Shown piece after piece: positions 8,021 through 16,240 of a stretch of 64,000 nucleotides of DNA (positions are counted from its first letter, which is position 1; each line of letters begins with the position of its first letter). The position numbers were made by a program, and so were the translations under genes. The DNA comes from Arthrobacter sp. D5-1 (lineage in GTDB: Bacteria > Actinomycetota > Actinomycetes > Actinomycetales > Micrococcaceae), in contig NZ_CP014571.1 in the NCBI RefSeq assembly GCF_017357425.1, positions 2,356,001 to 2,420,000 on the forward strand. The letters run 5' to 3'. Below the pieces are notes generated by a model. The model did no database searches. It worked only from the letters and a program-made list of their open reading frames with translations, and was not told the DNA's origin.

Positions 8021-8806
8021 ATGGAAACAGCAAAGCAGGCTGGGCAGGAGTCCGTCAGCAGGAGGGTGGCCGGCAAGGTCGCCGTGGTGACGGGAGGCAG
8101 GGGAGACCTTGGCGGTGCCACAGCCCGTCTGCTCGCCCAGCACGGAGCAAGTGTTGCCAGCCTGGACCGGGCGGGAACATCCACCACAGCAAGGCACCCG
8201 GGGATCACTGAATACGACGTCGATGTCACCAATGAAGCCAGTGTCGCGCAGGCCGTGCAGCAACTGACCGCTGAGCTCGGCGCACCGGACATCCTGGTCA
8301 ACGCGGCAGGAATCATCGGCCCGGCAGGTGCCAGCCACACTGCCAGCGTGGACCAGTTCAACCTCGTCTTCGACGTCAATGTCAAAGGCGTGTGGCTCCT
8401 GACCAAACACGTTGTCCCGGCCATGATCGCCAAGCAGTCCGGCAGCATCATCAACTTTTCCTCCATCCACGGACTAACCGGCGGGCGCAACGTTCCCCTA
8501 TACCACGCCACCAAAGGAGCCGTCCGACTCTTGAGCAAGTCAGACGCAGCGGCCTATGGCACCTACGGAGTCAGGGTGAACTCCATCCATCCCGGATCCA
8601 TGAACACGCGGATGAGCAGGCACTCTGCAGAACAGTCGGACATCGGAGCAGAGGCCTACTACCAGCAACTGGTGGGCGGAAACCCGCTCCCGCGCCAAGG
8701 TGAACCGGACGAGATCGCCTACGGAGTGCTCTATCTGGCCTCCGATGAGTCCCGTTTCACCACCGGCTCCGAGTTGGTCATCGACGGCGGCTACACGGCC
8801 GTCTGA
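8021..8806 (+). CDS. SDR family NAD(P)-dependent oxidoreductase
   Basis: A classical 261-residue short-chain dehydrogenase: cofactor motif VTGGRGDLGGA, NAAG at the end of strand 4, catalytic Ser in INFSSIHG, YHATK active-site pair and a PGSMNT segment after it. The C-terminus ends in the usual TGSELVIDGGYTAV. Asp in SLDRAG at the end of strand 2 suggests NAD preference. ATG 8021 is preferred over TTG 8015 because AGGAGGAG (8005-8012) is well spaced from it. The neighbouring KstD-like flavoprotein suggests that it oxidises a cyclic alcohol to the ketone the flavoprotein desaturates; this is inference. Confidence 0.9.
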   Translation: METAKQAGQESVSRRVAGKVAVVTGGRGDLGGATARLLAQHGASVASLDRAGTSTTARHPGITEYDVDVTNEASVAQAVQQLTAELGAPDILVNAAGIIGPAGASHTASVDQFNLVFDVNVKGVWLLTKHVVPAMIAKQSGSIINFSSIHGLTGGRNVPLYHATKGAVRLLSKSDAAAYGTYGVRVNSIHPGSMNTRMSRHSAEQSDIGAEAYYQQLVGGNPLPRQGEPDEIAYGVLYLASDESRFTTGSELVIDGGYTAV

Positions 8807-8844
8807 CAGCCCCCAATCCATCACGCCCCTTGAGAGGTACCACC

Positions 8845-10518
8845 ATGAAATACCTGAACGGCACACCCTCCACTGCCTACGACGTCGTCGTCGTCGGCTC
8901 CGGTGCCGGCGCTTTAACTGCAGCCGCCACGGCCGCGCGTGCCGGCAAGTCCGTCGTCGTGCTTGAAAAGACCCACTTGCTGGGTGGAACAACCGCCGTC
9001 TCGGGAGGCATGCTGTGGGTTGCTGACAACCATCATGCCCGCGAAGCCGGGCTGAGCGACTCCAAGGAAGCGGCAGCCCGGTACGTCCGCGCCGTTGCCC
9101 GGGGACGGAGCCGCGAAGAACTTCTGGAAGCGGCCCTGACCTACGGCGACACGATGCTTCGCTTCACTGAAGACGAATGCGGAGTCCGGTTGATCTTCCT
9201 GGACAACTTCCCGGACTATCGGCAGGACCTGCCCGGTTCCGTGGAAGGCGGCAGGACAGTTGAACCCGAGCTGTTCAACATTCGTGAAGCGCTCGGCGGC
9301 CTCGCCGCCCATGTCCGGTCCGATGGCCGGGCCCCGTTCACCATGCAGGAGTACGAGACCTGGGGCGCATTCACCAAGTTCCCGTGGGCGCAACTGAAGC
9401 AGCGGCAGGAGCAGGGGCTGGTTGCCAAAGGCCAGGCTCTGGTCTCCATGCTGCTGGCCAGCCTGGTGCGGGATGACGCTGCGCTGGTGGTTGGCGCCCG
9501 CGGGCATCGACTGCTGAACGACGGCGGCAGGGTAGTGGGCGTGCAGCTCACGTCAGGCGAAACCTTCCATGCCAACGACGGCGTGGTCCTCGCCACGGGC
9601 GGCTTCGAATGGGACAGGGCGCTGGCTGACTCGCTGCTGGCCTCACGCCTGTACATCATGTGCTCGCCGCCATCGAATACCGGCGATGGGCTCAAGATGG
9701 CCCAGCGGGTGGGGGCCCACACCCGGGGAACCCGGGAAGCCTGGTGGGCTCCCATGTCCATCACGGGAGACACCCGGGACGGTGAACCGGTTGGTACGCT
9801 TCTGCGTTTTGAGCGGCAAGGACCGGGATCGCTCATGGTCAACCGTCATGGCCGGCGGTTTGCCAACGAATCCCAGAACTACAACGACCTCGCCCGGTGC
9901 CTCCAATCGTGGGATTCACCCAACAACCAGACCCTGAACACTCCTGCCCATGTGGTGTTCGATCACAGCTACCTGGAGCGCTACGGTATCCTGGCCCACC
10001 GGGCGGGCCAACCGACGCCGGCTTACCTGACGGAAGCCCCCACGTTGGCCGAACTGGCCGCGAAGATCGGTGTCCCTGCCGATAACCTCGCGGCCACCGT
10101 TGAACGCTTCAACCACTATGCAGTCAAAGGCGAAGACCCGGATTTCGGCCGCGGCGAAAGCGCCTACGACAAGTACTGGGGTGACGACGACTGCCCTTGG
10201 CCCAACCCTTCCCTCGGTCCACTGCAGTCCGGTCCGTTCTACGCGATGGAGGTGGTCAATGGCGCCTTCGGCAGCAACGGAGGTGTTGCCACGGACGCCT
10301 TGGCGCGGGTCCTGGACGTCGACGGAGAGCCCATCCCCGGCCTGTACGCCGCCGGAAACACAACGGAGAACGCCTACGCTGCGGGCTACCCTGGGGCCGG
10401 TGCCACCCTGGGGCCCATCATGACCATGGGCTACCTGGCAGGACGCACCATTGCAGGCGAGCCGGCGGAGTACACGCCCTCGGCATATAGGGGCGCAGCA
10501 GCAGGAGTTGAAGCATGA
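8845..10518 (+). CDS. FAD-dependent 3-ketosteroid-Delta1-dehydrogenase-like oxidoreductase
   Basis: The 557-residue flavoprotein has an N-terminal FAD site (VVVGSGAGALTAA, GxGxxG at residues 18-23) with LEKTHLLGGTTAVSGG, and a C-terminal second FAD contact, GLYAAGNTTENAYAAGYPGAGATLG. It keeps positions that act in KstD enzymes: a Tyr in PDYRQD (about 125), a Tyr in NESQNYND (about 346), and Tyr/Gly in GYPGAGATLG (about 515/519). The likely reaction is removal of two hydrogens alpha-beta to a ring ketone. Substrates could be steroid-like or a simple oxo-cyclohexane; the sequence cannot tell. GAGAGG 8 nt before ATG 8845 sets the start. Confidence 0.82.
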   Translation: MKYLNGTPSTAYDVVVVGSGAGALTAAATAARAGKSVVVLEKTHLLGGTTAVSGGMLWVADNHHAREAGLSDSKEAAARYVRAVARGRSREELLEAALTYGDTMLRFTEDECGVRLIFLDNFPDYRQDLPGSVEGGRTVEPELFNIREALGGLAAHVRSDGRAPFTMQEYETWGAFTKFPWAQLKQRQEQGLVAKGQALVSMLLASLVRDDAALVVGARGHRLLNDGGRVVGVQLTSGETFHANDGVVLATGGFEWDRALADSLLASRLYIMCSPPSNTGDGLKMAQRVGAHTRGTREAWWAPMSITGDTRDGEPVGTLLRFERQGPGSLMVNRHGRRFANESQNYNDLARCLQSWDSPNNQTLNTPAHVVFDHSYLERYGILAHRAGQPTPAYLTEAPTLAELAAKIGVPADNLAATVERFNHYAVKGEDPDFGRGESAYDKYWGDDDCPWPNPSLGPLQSGPFYAMEVVNGAFGSNGGVATDALARVLDVDGEPIPGLYAAGNTTENAYAAGYPGAGATLGPIMTMGYLAGRTIAGEPAEYTPSAYRGAAAGVEA

Positions 10519-10811
10519 TTCGCCACGTGGTGCTCTTCAAGTTCAAGGCCGGCTTTCCCGAGGCGGACAAGGCTGCCTGGCAGGAGGGCCTGGACAGGAT
10601 GAAGGGCAATATTCCCGGCCTGCTGGAGCTCACGCACGGGCCGGATGTCCTCCACCAGGATCGGTCCTTCGACTACGCCATTGTGGCTGACTTCAGTACG
10701 GTCGAGGACCTCGAGGTCTATACCACGCACCCATTGCACGAGCCGCTGAAGAAGTACTCCTATCCCAACAGCGGGCAGATCATTGCCGTGGATTTCGCGC
10801 TCCAGCCTTGA
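10515..10811 (+). CDS. Dabb (stress-responsive A/B barrel) domain protein
   Basis: This 98-residue protein has the single ferredoxin-like Dabb domain: it begins MIRHVVLFKFKAG, has IPGLLELTHGPDV in the middle and FDYAIVADFSTVEDLEVYTTHPLHEPL toward the end. It overlaps the flavoprotein stop by ATGA, so the two are translationally coupled. Dabb proteins include small dimeric enzymes (for example polyketide cyclases) and proteins of unknown role. Here it may act on, or shield, a reactive product of the flavoprotein. Function is not assigned. Confidence 0.88.
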   Translation: MIRHVVLFKFKAGFPEADKAAWQEGLDRMKGNIPGLLELTHGPDVLHQDRSFDYAIVADFSTVEDLEVYTTHPLHEPLKKYSYPNSGQIIAVDFALQP

Positions 10812-10825
10812 GCCGTGCAGTCGCG

Positions 10826-10854
10826 CAGTGCTGAGCACGTCAGTGAAAGCACTG
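10826..10854. terminator. Possible hairpin between convergent operons
   Basis: CAGTGCT and AGCACTG form a perfect 7-bp stem around a 15-nt loop, between the Dabb stop and the PaaX-like stop. There is no T-run on either strand, so terminator function is weakly supported. Confidence 0.3.
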
Positions 10855-10862
10855 GAGTCCAG

Positions 10863-11744
10863 TCAGGCGATGGCAGCGCCTGCCGTTTCCTTCAAGGTCC
10901 GGCGAACGAACTCCGCACTGGGCTCCGCATAAGCGGCAACCGTCCGGCTGAACAGTGCCGAACCTTCGGCCCCGGGCCAGTCCTCCGGCAGAAATGCAGG
11001 AGGCAGCCCGGGGTCCAGATACGGGATGATCCGCCAGCGGTCGATGCACTGCACGTAGGTGGAAAAAGCTTCAGCAGAAGGCTCCACCGTCCGCACGGGA
11101 GACGCAGGAGCGCCATCAATGGTCGCGCCGGCCGAACCGTGCTCACGGATAAAGTCCCTGTGCAGCGCGGCCACTGCTTCCAGGTCCCACCACTTGGAGG
11201 CTGCGTCGCGAAGGCTGCCGCCAACCATGGGTGTTCCCGTGACGAAGATCGTCGCCATGTCCCGGAGCGACAAGTCCATCAGGATTTCCTCCACTTCGCC
11301 TCGCAGCGAATCAGGACAGATCCACAAACCCGCTGCCACGGTCCCGCAACCGATCCAGTGGAGCCGACGCCGCAGCTGGTGCCGCTTTTCGCGTTCCGTC
11401 TCAGGAATGGAGAAGGAGATCAGGCACCAGGGATCCTCCAGTGACATGCTCCGTGGGTTGTAGATCCGGCGGTCTCCGCGCGCCAACATGGTGGCGGCCC
11501 CGTCTGTAAGCGTGAAACCGGGGACCCCTGCGCGCGTCTCCTGAAGCACCACATCCTTTTTACGCAACCGGCCCAAGGCGGTCCGGGTTACTGTTCCTGT
11601 CGTGCCCAGGGCCTCCATGAGTGCCACGATGTCCTTGGCGGACATCCATCCGCCGGCGTCGCGCAGGTACAGGCCGATCACGGTACGCAGCAACGACGTT
11701 GTACTCCCTGGGCGGGAGTCCATGTCATCGAGGACAGCACTCAT
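10863..11744 (-). CDS. PaaX family transcriptional regulator
   Basis: The 293-residue protein has the PaaX order: an N-terminal winged helix (LRTVIGLYLRDAGGWMSAKDIVALMEALGT, then RTALGRLRKKDVVLQE), a central PWCLISFSIPETEREKRHQLRRRLHWIG segment, and the C-terminal IIPYLDPGLPPAFLPEDWPG block. A longer frame overlaps kynU; ATG 11744 is chosen because it lies just beyond the kynU stop. As the last gene of a kynA-kynU unit it probably regulates tryptophan/kynurenine catabolism. The PaaX prototype responds to phenylacetyl-CoA, so here an aromatic acyl-CoA or related ligand is possible but unproven. Confidence 0.85.
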   Translation of the reverse strand: MSAVLDDMDSRPGSTTSLLRTVIGLYLRDAGGWMSAKDIVALMEALGTTGTVTRTALGRLRKKDVVLQETRAGVPGFTLTDGAATMLARGDRRIYNPRSMSLEDPWCLISFSIPETEREKRHQLRRRLHWIGCGTVAAGLWICPDSLRGEVEEILMDLSLRDMATIFVTGTPMVGGSLRDAASKWWDLEAVAALHRDFIREHGSAGATIDGAPASPVRTVEPSAEAFSTYVQCIDRWRIIPYLDPGLPPAFLPEDWPGAEGSALFSRTVAAYAEPSAEFVRRTLKETAGAAIA

Positions 11745-11751
11745 TTCCGGC

Positions 11752-12990
11752 TCACTGCGCTTGGGAGAGTGCGTCGCGGATGGCTGCCACTCCCAGTTCA
11801 ACTTCGGCAAAGCTTGTGCTCAAGGGGGACAGGCCAATGCGCAGGCCGTGCGGGGGACGGAAATCGGGGATGACACCCTTTTCCCAAAGCCTCGCTGTAA
11901 CATCTGCGAACAACGGGTGGTCCACGGTGATGTGGGAGCCGCGCTCGGCCACATTCCGGGGGCTCACGATTTCCGCGCCGAGAGGCACCAGGAGCTCCTC
12001 TGAGAGTGCGATTGCGTACTCCGTGAGCTTGATGGACTTTTCCCGGACCGCGTCCATCCCTACGGAGGCAATCAGTTCCAGCATGTCTTTCATGGGCTGC
12101 ATGGCCAGCACGGGAGGTGTTCCCGTGATGAACCTGCGTATCCCTTGCGCGGGACGGTAGGCGTCCGTCATGCCAAACGGGTTGTCGGCCCCCATCCAAC
12201 CCCAGATGGGTTGCTGCAAACGGTCCTGCTGGGAAGCGTTGACGTAGGCGAAGGCGGGCGAACCGGGGCCACCATTGAGGTACTTGTAGGTGCAGCCGAC
12301 TGCGATGTCCACGCCCCACTTGTCCAGCTCCATGGGCACGGAACCTACGGAGTGGCAAAGGTCCCAGAGCATCAGGGCACCTGCTTGATGAACCTTGGCA
12401 GTGATGCCCTCGGCGTCGGCCAGGAAGCCTGACCGGTACGCAACATGGCTGAGGACCACTACGGCGGTCCTTTCGCCCAGCAGTCCGTCCAGGTCCTCCG
12501 GGCGAACACCGCTGGCGGGGTTCGCAGCGATCCATTTGATAGTCGCCCCACGCTCGGCGGCGATGCCCTCGATGATGAACCGGTCGGTGGGGAAGTTGTC
12601 GCGGTCAATGATGATCTCATCCCGCCCCGGCTGGGCATCCACTGCCGCGCGGATCATCTTGTAGAGCATCACGGAGGTGGAGTCGCCCACGGTGGTCTGC
12701 CCAGCGGCAGCGCCCAAGGTCACCTCGCCGATGCGGTCGCCAACGACCGTCGGCTCATCCATCCATTGCTCGTCCCAACCCCGGATCAGCCGGCTGCCCC
12801 AAGCCTCGTGCACAAACGAATCGAGGTTCCCTGCCGTGACCTTCAGCGGGCGGCCCAGTGAGTTGCCATCCAGATATGAGGTGAGTTGGGCGGCGTCGGG
12901 CGCGTAGAAGGCCTCGCGCTGGGCGGCGAGGGGATCAGCGGCATCCAGTTCGGCCGACGTTGGCCGTTGGGTTTGCTGTGCTGTGGACAT
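11752..12990 (-). CDS. kynU: Kynureninase
   Basis: The 412-residue PLP enzyme cleaves kynurenine to anthranilate and alanine. Diagnostic segments are YLDGNSLGRPL near the N-terminus, DSTSVMLYKMIRAA, DRDNFPTDRFI, WDLCHSVGSVPMEL (PLP-binding Asp) and CTYKYLNGGPGSPAF, where Lys forms the Schiff base. The C-terminal ERGSHITVDHP and DFRPPHGLRIGLSPL strands are typical. ATG 12990 has AGGAGGA just upstream and replaces a longer frame from 13020. It follows kynA by 52 bp and precedes the PaaX-like gene by 7 bp, forming one unit. Confidence 0.95.
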   Translation of the reverse strand: MSTAQQTQRPTSAELDAADPLAAQREAFYAPDAAQLTSYLDGNSLGRPLKVTAGNLDSFVHEAWGSRLIRGWDEQWMDEPTVVGDRIGEVTLGAAAGQTTVGDSTSVMLYKMIRAAVDAQPGRDEIIIDRDNFPTDRFIIEGIAAERGATIKWIAANPASGVRPEDLDGLLGERTAVVVLSHVAYRSGFLADAEGITAKVHQAGALMLWDLCHSVGSVPMELDKWGVDIAVGCTYKYLNGGPGSPAFAYVNASQQDRLQQPIWGWMGADNPFGMTDAYRPAQGIRRFITGTPPVLAMQPMKDMLELIASVGMDAVREKSIKLTEYAIALSEELLVPLGAEIVSPRNVAERGSHITVDHPLFADVTARLWEKGVIPDFRPPHGLRIGLSPLSTSFAEVELGVAAIRDALSQAQ

Positions 12991-13042
12991 GGTTCCTCCT
13001 GCGGAAGTGTTGGGCGGCAATGCTGGATGTTTGCCTGGGTGC

Positions 13043-13912
13043 TTAGTTACCGATTTCGGTGCGTACGGCGTAGAGCTCGGGGAAGAAGGTCAGGTCCAAG
13101 GCGCGCTTCAGGAAGTCCACGCCCGAGGATCCTCCGGTGCCGACTTTGAAACCGATGGTTCGTTGAACCGTCCGCAAATGGCGGAAGCGCCATGCCTGGA
13201 AGTTGTCCTCAATGTCCACCAGGTCCTCGCACGCTTCGTAAAGGCCCCATGGGGTGTCATCGGATTCGTAGATCTTCTGGAAGATGGGGACCAGGTCCTT
13301 CCGGAAGGTCCACGGCTCGCTGGTGTCCCGCTCAAGGATGTCGGCGGGAATGTCATAGCCGGCGCGGGACAGCACTGCCAGGAAGGCGTCATACAGCGTG
13401 GGCTCCTCCAAGAGCTTGCTGAGCAAAGCGTGGGCCTCGGGTTCGCTTTCGAATACGCGCAGCATCCCGCGGTTCTTGTTGCCCAGCAGGAACTCGACAC
13501 CGCGGTACTGATAGGACTGGAAGCCGGACGAGCTGCCCAGGAACCCGCGGAACTGGGCGTATTCACGCGGCGTCAACGTTCCCAGGACCGACCATTGTTC
13601 AGTCATGGTGCGCTGGATGGCCTTGACGCGGGCGATGCACTTCAGTGCCTTGCCCAAATTGTCCGCGTCAAACAGCCTGCGGGCTTCCAAAAGTTCGTGA
13701 AGGACCAGCTTGAGCCAGAGCTCGCTGGTCTGGTGCTGGATGATGAACAGCAGTTCATCATGGTGTTCCGGCTCGCTCAGGGGGTGCTGGGAGCTGAGCA
13801 GGTGATCGAGGTCCAGGTATCCGCCGTAGGACATCGCGTGACGGAAATCGGTGCGGACGGTGTCCTCGATGTCCCGGACGCTGTGGGCGGAATGGACTGT
13901 GGGCTTTTCCAT
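13043..13912 (-). CDS. kynA: Tryptophan 2,3-dioxygenase
   Basis: The 289-residue haem dioxygenase opens the indole ring of tryptophan to N-formylkynurenine. Recognisable parts are MSYGGYLDLDHLLSSQHPLSEPEHHDELLFIIQHQTSELWLKL (substrate-side region), SGFQSYQYRGVEFLLGNKN, and the C-terminal WRFRHLRTVQRTIGFKVGTGGSSGVDFLK with the axial His and the GTGGS loop. It heads the kynA-kynU-paaX-like unit. No kynurenine formamidase is present in the window. The transcript is predicted to be leaderless, starting at the ATG. Confidence 0.96.
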   Translation of the reverse strand: MEKPTVHSAHSVRDIEDTVRTDFRHAMSYGGYLDLDHLLSSQHPLSEPEHHDELLFIIQHQTSELWLKLVLHELLEARRLFDADNLGKALKCIARVKAIQRTMTEQWSVLGTLTPREYAQFRGFLGSSSGFQSYQYRGVEFLLGNKNRGMLRVFESEPEAHALLSKLLEEPTLYDAFLAVLSRAGYDIPADILERDTSEPWTFRKDLVPIFQKIYESDDTPWGLYEACEDLVDIEDNFQAWRFRHLRTVQRTIGFKVGTGGSSGVDFLKRALDLTFFPELYAVRTEIGN

Positions 13913-13918
13913 GGTTTG

Positions 13919-13946
13919 AGATTATCACTTCCATGACGCACGTCAA
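13919..13946 (-). promoter_or_regulatory. kynA promoter with overlapping palindromic operator
   Basis: On the minus strand TTGACG (13946-13941), a 16-nt spacer and TAATCT (13924-13919) form a good sigma-70-type promoter ending 6 nt before ATG, so the mRNA should be leaderless. The perfect inverted repeat TGACG-CA-CGTCA (13934-13945, plus strand) covers the -35 box and is a candidate site for the PaaX-like regulator. Confidence 0.65.
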
Positions 13947-14020
13947 GGTATTGATTTCCGGTTCGCAGGGGGCCACCGTCACGTAGGCTGAAGCACGACC
14001 ATTGGGGAAGGGGAGTGCGG

Positions 14021-14539
14021 ATGGAAAGTGTGGAAAAGGCTGCCGCGCCCGTGTCGATCTACCTCGACGTCGATGGCGTGGTGAACCCCTTCAGTCCGGT
14101 GGGAACCACTGATTGGGGTGGCGAATGGACCACCGCCGACGCCGGGATCCTGGAGGTTGCCTTCGCGCCGGAACTCGTGGCGGGACTTAATGACCTTGCC
14201 CGCCATCCAGCCGCGCGTTTCGTGTGGCTGACCACGTGGGAGCGCCTTGCACCCGAGTTCCTCTGCCCGGCTATCGGCCTCCAGGGGGAGGACTGGCCGG
14301 TACTGTCCAGCCAGGGCTGGGACCAAGGCCCGGAGTGGTGGAAACTTGTCGCCCTCCAAAAGGATCTGGCGGCTACGGGGAGCCGGCGGATCGTGTGGCT
14401 GGACGACCAGCTCAGCCGGGAATCCGACGCCCGCTCCTGGGCTGAATACCAACAGGACCGTGTGCTTTGCATCTCACCCGATCCCCGCAAGGGACTGTCC
14501 CCGAGCCACCTTGCAGCAGTAAGGGAGTATCTGGGCTGA
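14021..14539 (+). CDS. HAD-superfamily hydrolase-like protein of unknown substrate
   Basis: This 172-residue protein has short HAD landmarks: motif I YLDVDGVVNP near the N-terminus, VWLTTWERLA resembling motif II, and IVWLDDQ as motif IV. The cap domain is minimal, as in HAD proteins linked to nucleic-acid repair or small-molecule phosphatases. ATG 14021 is used, with GGGGAAGGGGAG upstream at suitable spacing; GTG 14015 would be too close to it. TAGGCT at 13983-13988 could be its -10 box. The substrate is not recognisable. Confidence 0.7.
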   Translation: MESVEKAAAPVSIYLDVDGVVNPFSPVGTTDWGGEWTTADAGILEVAFAPELVAGLNDLARHPAARFVWLTTWERLAPEFLCPAIGLQGEDWPVLSSQGWDQGPEWWKLVALQKDLAATGSRRIVWLDDQLSRESDARSWAEYQQDRVLCISPDPRKGLSPSHLAAVREYLG

Positions 14540-14720
14540 GGGGAAGGCCGTGTACGTTTGTCCGCTCACTGGATGCCACGTAAGATTCTTAAGGTTTCAA
14601 GCCCGCCAGAGTGAATTCCGCAAGCCCGGTCAGTTGAACACTTGCTGAACTATGCTGTGGATGGCAGGTACGGGGAAGTGAAACTGCTGAACGTCGACGA
14701 CTCTGCAGATTGGGCAACAG
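14540..14720. other. Intergenic region before the phosphate transporter gene
   Basis: This 181-bp gap holds a short palindrome TAAGATTCTTA (14582-14592) and the segment TTGAACACTTGCTGAACTATGCT, with possible promoter elements (TATGCT at 14651-14656). A 31-codon GTG frame, 14678-14773, overlaps the transporter start in another frame. No strong ribosome-binding site precedes the transporter GTG. Confidence 0.4.
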
Positions 14721-15926
14721 GTGGATATCACCTTCATGGTCGCGCTGGTAATAGCGTTGGCCCTTTTCTTTGACTTCACCAACGGGTTTCACGACACAGC
14801 GAATGCGATGGCCACGCCTATCGCCACGGGGGCGATCAAGCCCAAGACGGCCGTTGCCTTGGCCGCTGTGCTCAACCTCGTCGGCGCGTTCCTCTCCACG
14901 GAAGTGGCCAAGACCATTTCCGGTGGACTGATCCGGGAAGGCTCGGATGGTATCCACATCACTCCGGACATCATCTTTGCCGGACTCATGGGCGCAGTTC
15001 TCTGGAACATGGTCACGTGGCTCAAGGGCCTGCCATCGAGCTCCTCCCATGCCTTGTTCGGCGGCCTTATTGGCGCGGCAGTGGTGGGCATCGGGCTCCA
15101 TTCCATCAACTTCGAGACCGTGCTGCAGAAGGTGATCCTGCCCGCGATCTTCGCGCCGCTGATCGCCGGCCTGGTGGCTTACATCTGCACCCGCCTCGCC
15201 TACGCACTGACCTCGCGCCACGATCCCGAAACCGGCGACAAGCTCACGCAGAAACGCGGCGGCTTCCGCACCGGACAGATCTTCACGTCCAGCCTGGTGG
15301 CTCTGGCGCACGGCACCAACGACGCCCAGAAGACCATGGGCATCATCACCTTGGTTCTTATCGCCGGAGGAACCCAGGCTCCGGGCAGCGGTCCGCAGTT
15401 CTGGGTAATCGCGGCCTGTGCCTTCGCCATCGCCATCGGAACCTACGCGGGCGGCTGGCGGATCATCCGCACCATGGGTTCCGGCCTGACCGAGGTCAAG
15501 CCCGCCCAGGGTTTCTCTGCCGAAACCAGCACGGCTTCGGCCATCCTCGCTTCGTCCCACCTCGGCTTCGCCCTGTCCACCACACAAGTCGCTTCGGGAT
15601 CGGTCATCGGCTCGGGCCTGGGCCGTAAGGGCACCTCGGTTCGTTGGGGTACCGCAGGCAAGATCGCGTTGGGCTGGCTCTTTACCCTCCCGGCCTCGGC
15701 CATTGTCGGTGCACTGACGGCGCTCTTGGTGAGCATCGGCGTCGTGGGCGTCATTATCGCGGCAGTTGTTGGAACAGCAGCGGTGCTCTTCATGTTTGTT
15801 GTCTCGCGCAAATCGCATGTGGGCCACCACAACGCCGTCGAGGTTGAAGAAGCCGGCCATGCCGTCCGGTTCCGCAAGAAGAAGAAGACCCGTAAGACCA
15901 CCCAGAATGAGGATGTGCGGCGATGA
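14721..15926 (+). CDS. pit: Low-affinity inorganic phosphate transporter, PiT family
   Basis: The 401-residue membrane protein carries the two PiT signature repeats: ALFFDFTNGFHDTANAMAT near the N-terminus and VALAHGTNDAQKTMG in the second half. A GLPSSSSHALFGGLIGAA loop follows the first repeat. About ten transmembrane segments are visible, and the C-terminal tail is short and very basic (RFRKKKKTRKTT). It takes up metal-phosphate coupled to protons or sodium. GTG 14721 is the first usable start after an in-frame stop at 14688. It overlaps the next small gene by ATGA. Confidence 0.93.
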   Translation: MDITFMVALVIALALFFDFTNGFHDTANAMATPIATGAIKPKTAVALAAVLNLVGAFLSTEVAKTISGGLIREGSDGIHITPDIIFAGLMGAVLWNMVTWLKGLPSSSSHALFGGLIGAAVVGIGLHSINFETVLQKVILPAIFAPLIAGLVAYICTRLAYALTSRHDPETGDKLTQKRGGFRTGQIFTSSLVALAHGTNDAQKTMGIITLVLIAGGTQAPGSGPQFWVIAACAFAIAIGTYAGGWRIIRTMGSGLTEVKPAQGFSAETSTASAILASSHLGFALSTTQVASGSVIGSGLGRKGTSVRWGTAGKIALGWLFTLPASAIVGALTALLVSIGVVGVIIAAVVGTAAVLFMFVVSRKSHVGHHNAVEVEEAGHAVRFRKKKKTRKTTQNEDVRR

Positions 15927-16144
15927 AATGGTTGGAATTGCTGCAGGTAGGAGGAGTCACCCTCGTGGCGGCCGTGACTTTGGTGGTCCTTTACTCCCTG
16001 GGGGTCCGCCTCACGGCCATCGCCGGTGACGCCCAGCAGAAGTCGCCTGTCCTGGTCCGGTCCCTGGCCTACGTTTGCTTCGGCGTGTGCGCCGCGGCCG
16101 TCCTGTTCGGGATCTACCTGATTGTTCCCTACTTCGGAAAGTAG
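15923..16144 (+). CDS. Small two-helix membrane protein coupled to PiT
   Basis: This 73-residue protein has two hydrophobic stretches, GGVTLVAAVTLVVLYSLGV and YVCFGVCAAAVLFGIYLIV, joined by a polar loop with AIAGDAQQKSP. Its ATG lies inside the transporter's final codons (ATGA overlap), so it is translated with PiT. I do not recognise a named family. An accessory subunit or regulator of the phosphate transporter is the natural inference from the coupling. Confidence 0.75.
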   Translation: MKWLELLQVGGVTLVAAVTLVVLYSLGVRLTAIAGDAQQKSPVLVRSLAYVCFGVCAAAVLFGIYLIVPYFGK

Positions 16145-16191
16145 CAGCCTCTCTGGCAGTCGGGGGCTTTCGGGAGAATAATCAGCAGTGT

Positions 16192-16207
16192 AGTTATGCA
16201 CATAACT
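16192..16207. promoter_or_regulatory. Perfect palindrome upstream of the lipoprotein gene
   Basis: AGTTATG and CATAACT arms flank a CA spacer, 33 bp before the lipoprotein ATG. The AT-rich symmetry stands out from the GC-rich surroundings and fits a dimeric repressor site. It contains TTATGCACA, which resembles a DnaA box, but only once. Confidence 0.45.
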
Positions 16208-16240
16208 GCGTGGTTGTGATCCGGCAGATGCGGGGCTGTC

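Noticed and set aside
14678..14773. 31-codon GTG frame overlapping the pit start
   Set aside because: The GGGGAA is too close to GTG for a ribosome site and no leaderless -10 is at 6-7 nt; chance overlap is more likely, though conservation would be worth a glance.
14589..15860. 423-codon frame antisense to the PiT gene
   Set aside because: The composition is His/Arg/Gly-rich without domains, and the sense strand encodes a clear transporter.
16194..16202. TTATGCACA as a DnaA box
   Set aside because: There is a single copy, no cluster, and it is fully explained as part of the 16-bp palindrome; no origin features are nearby.
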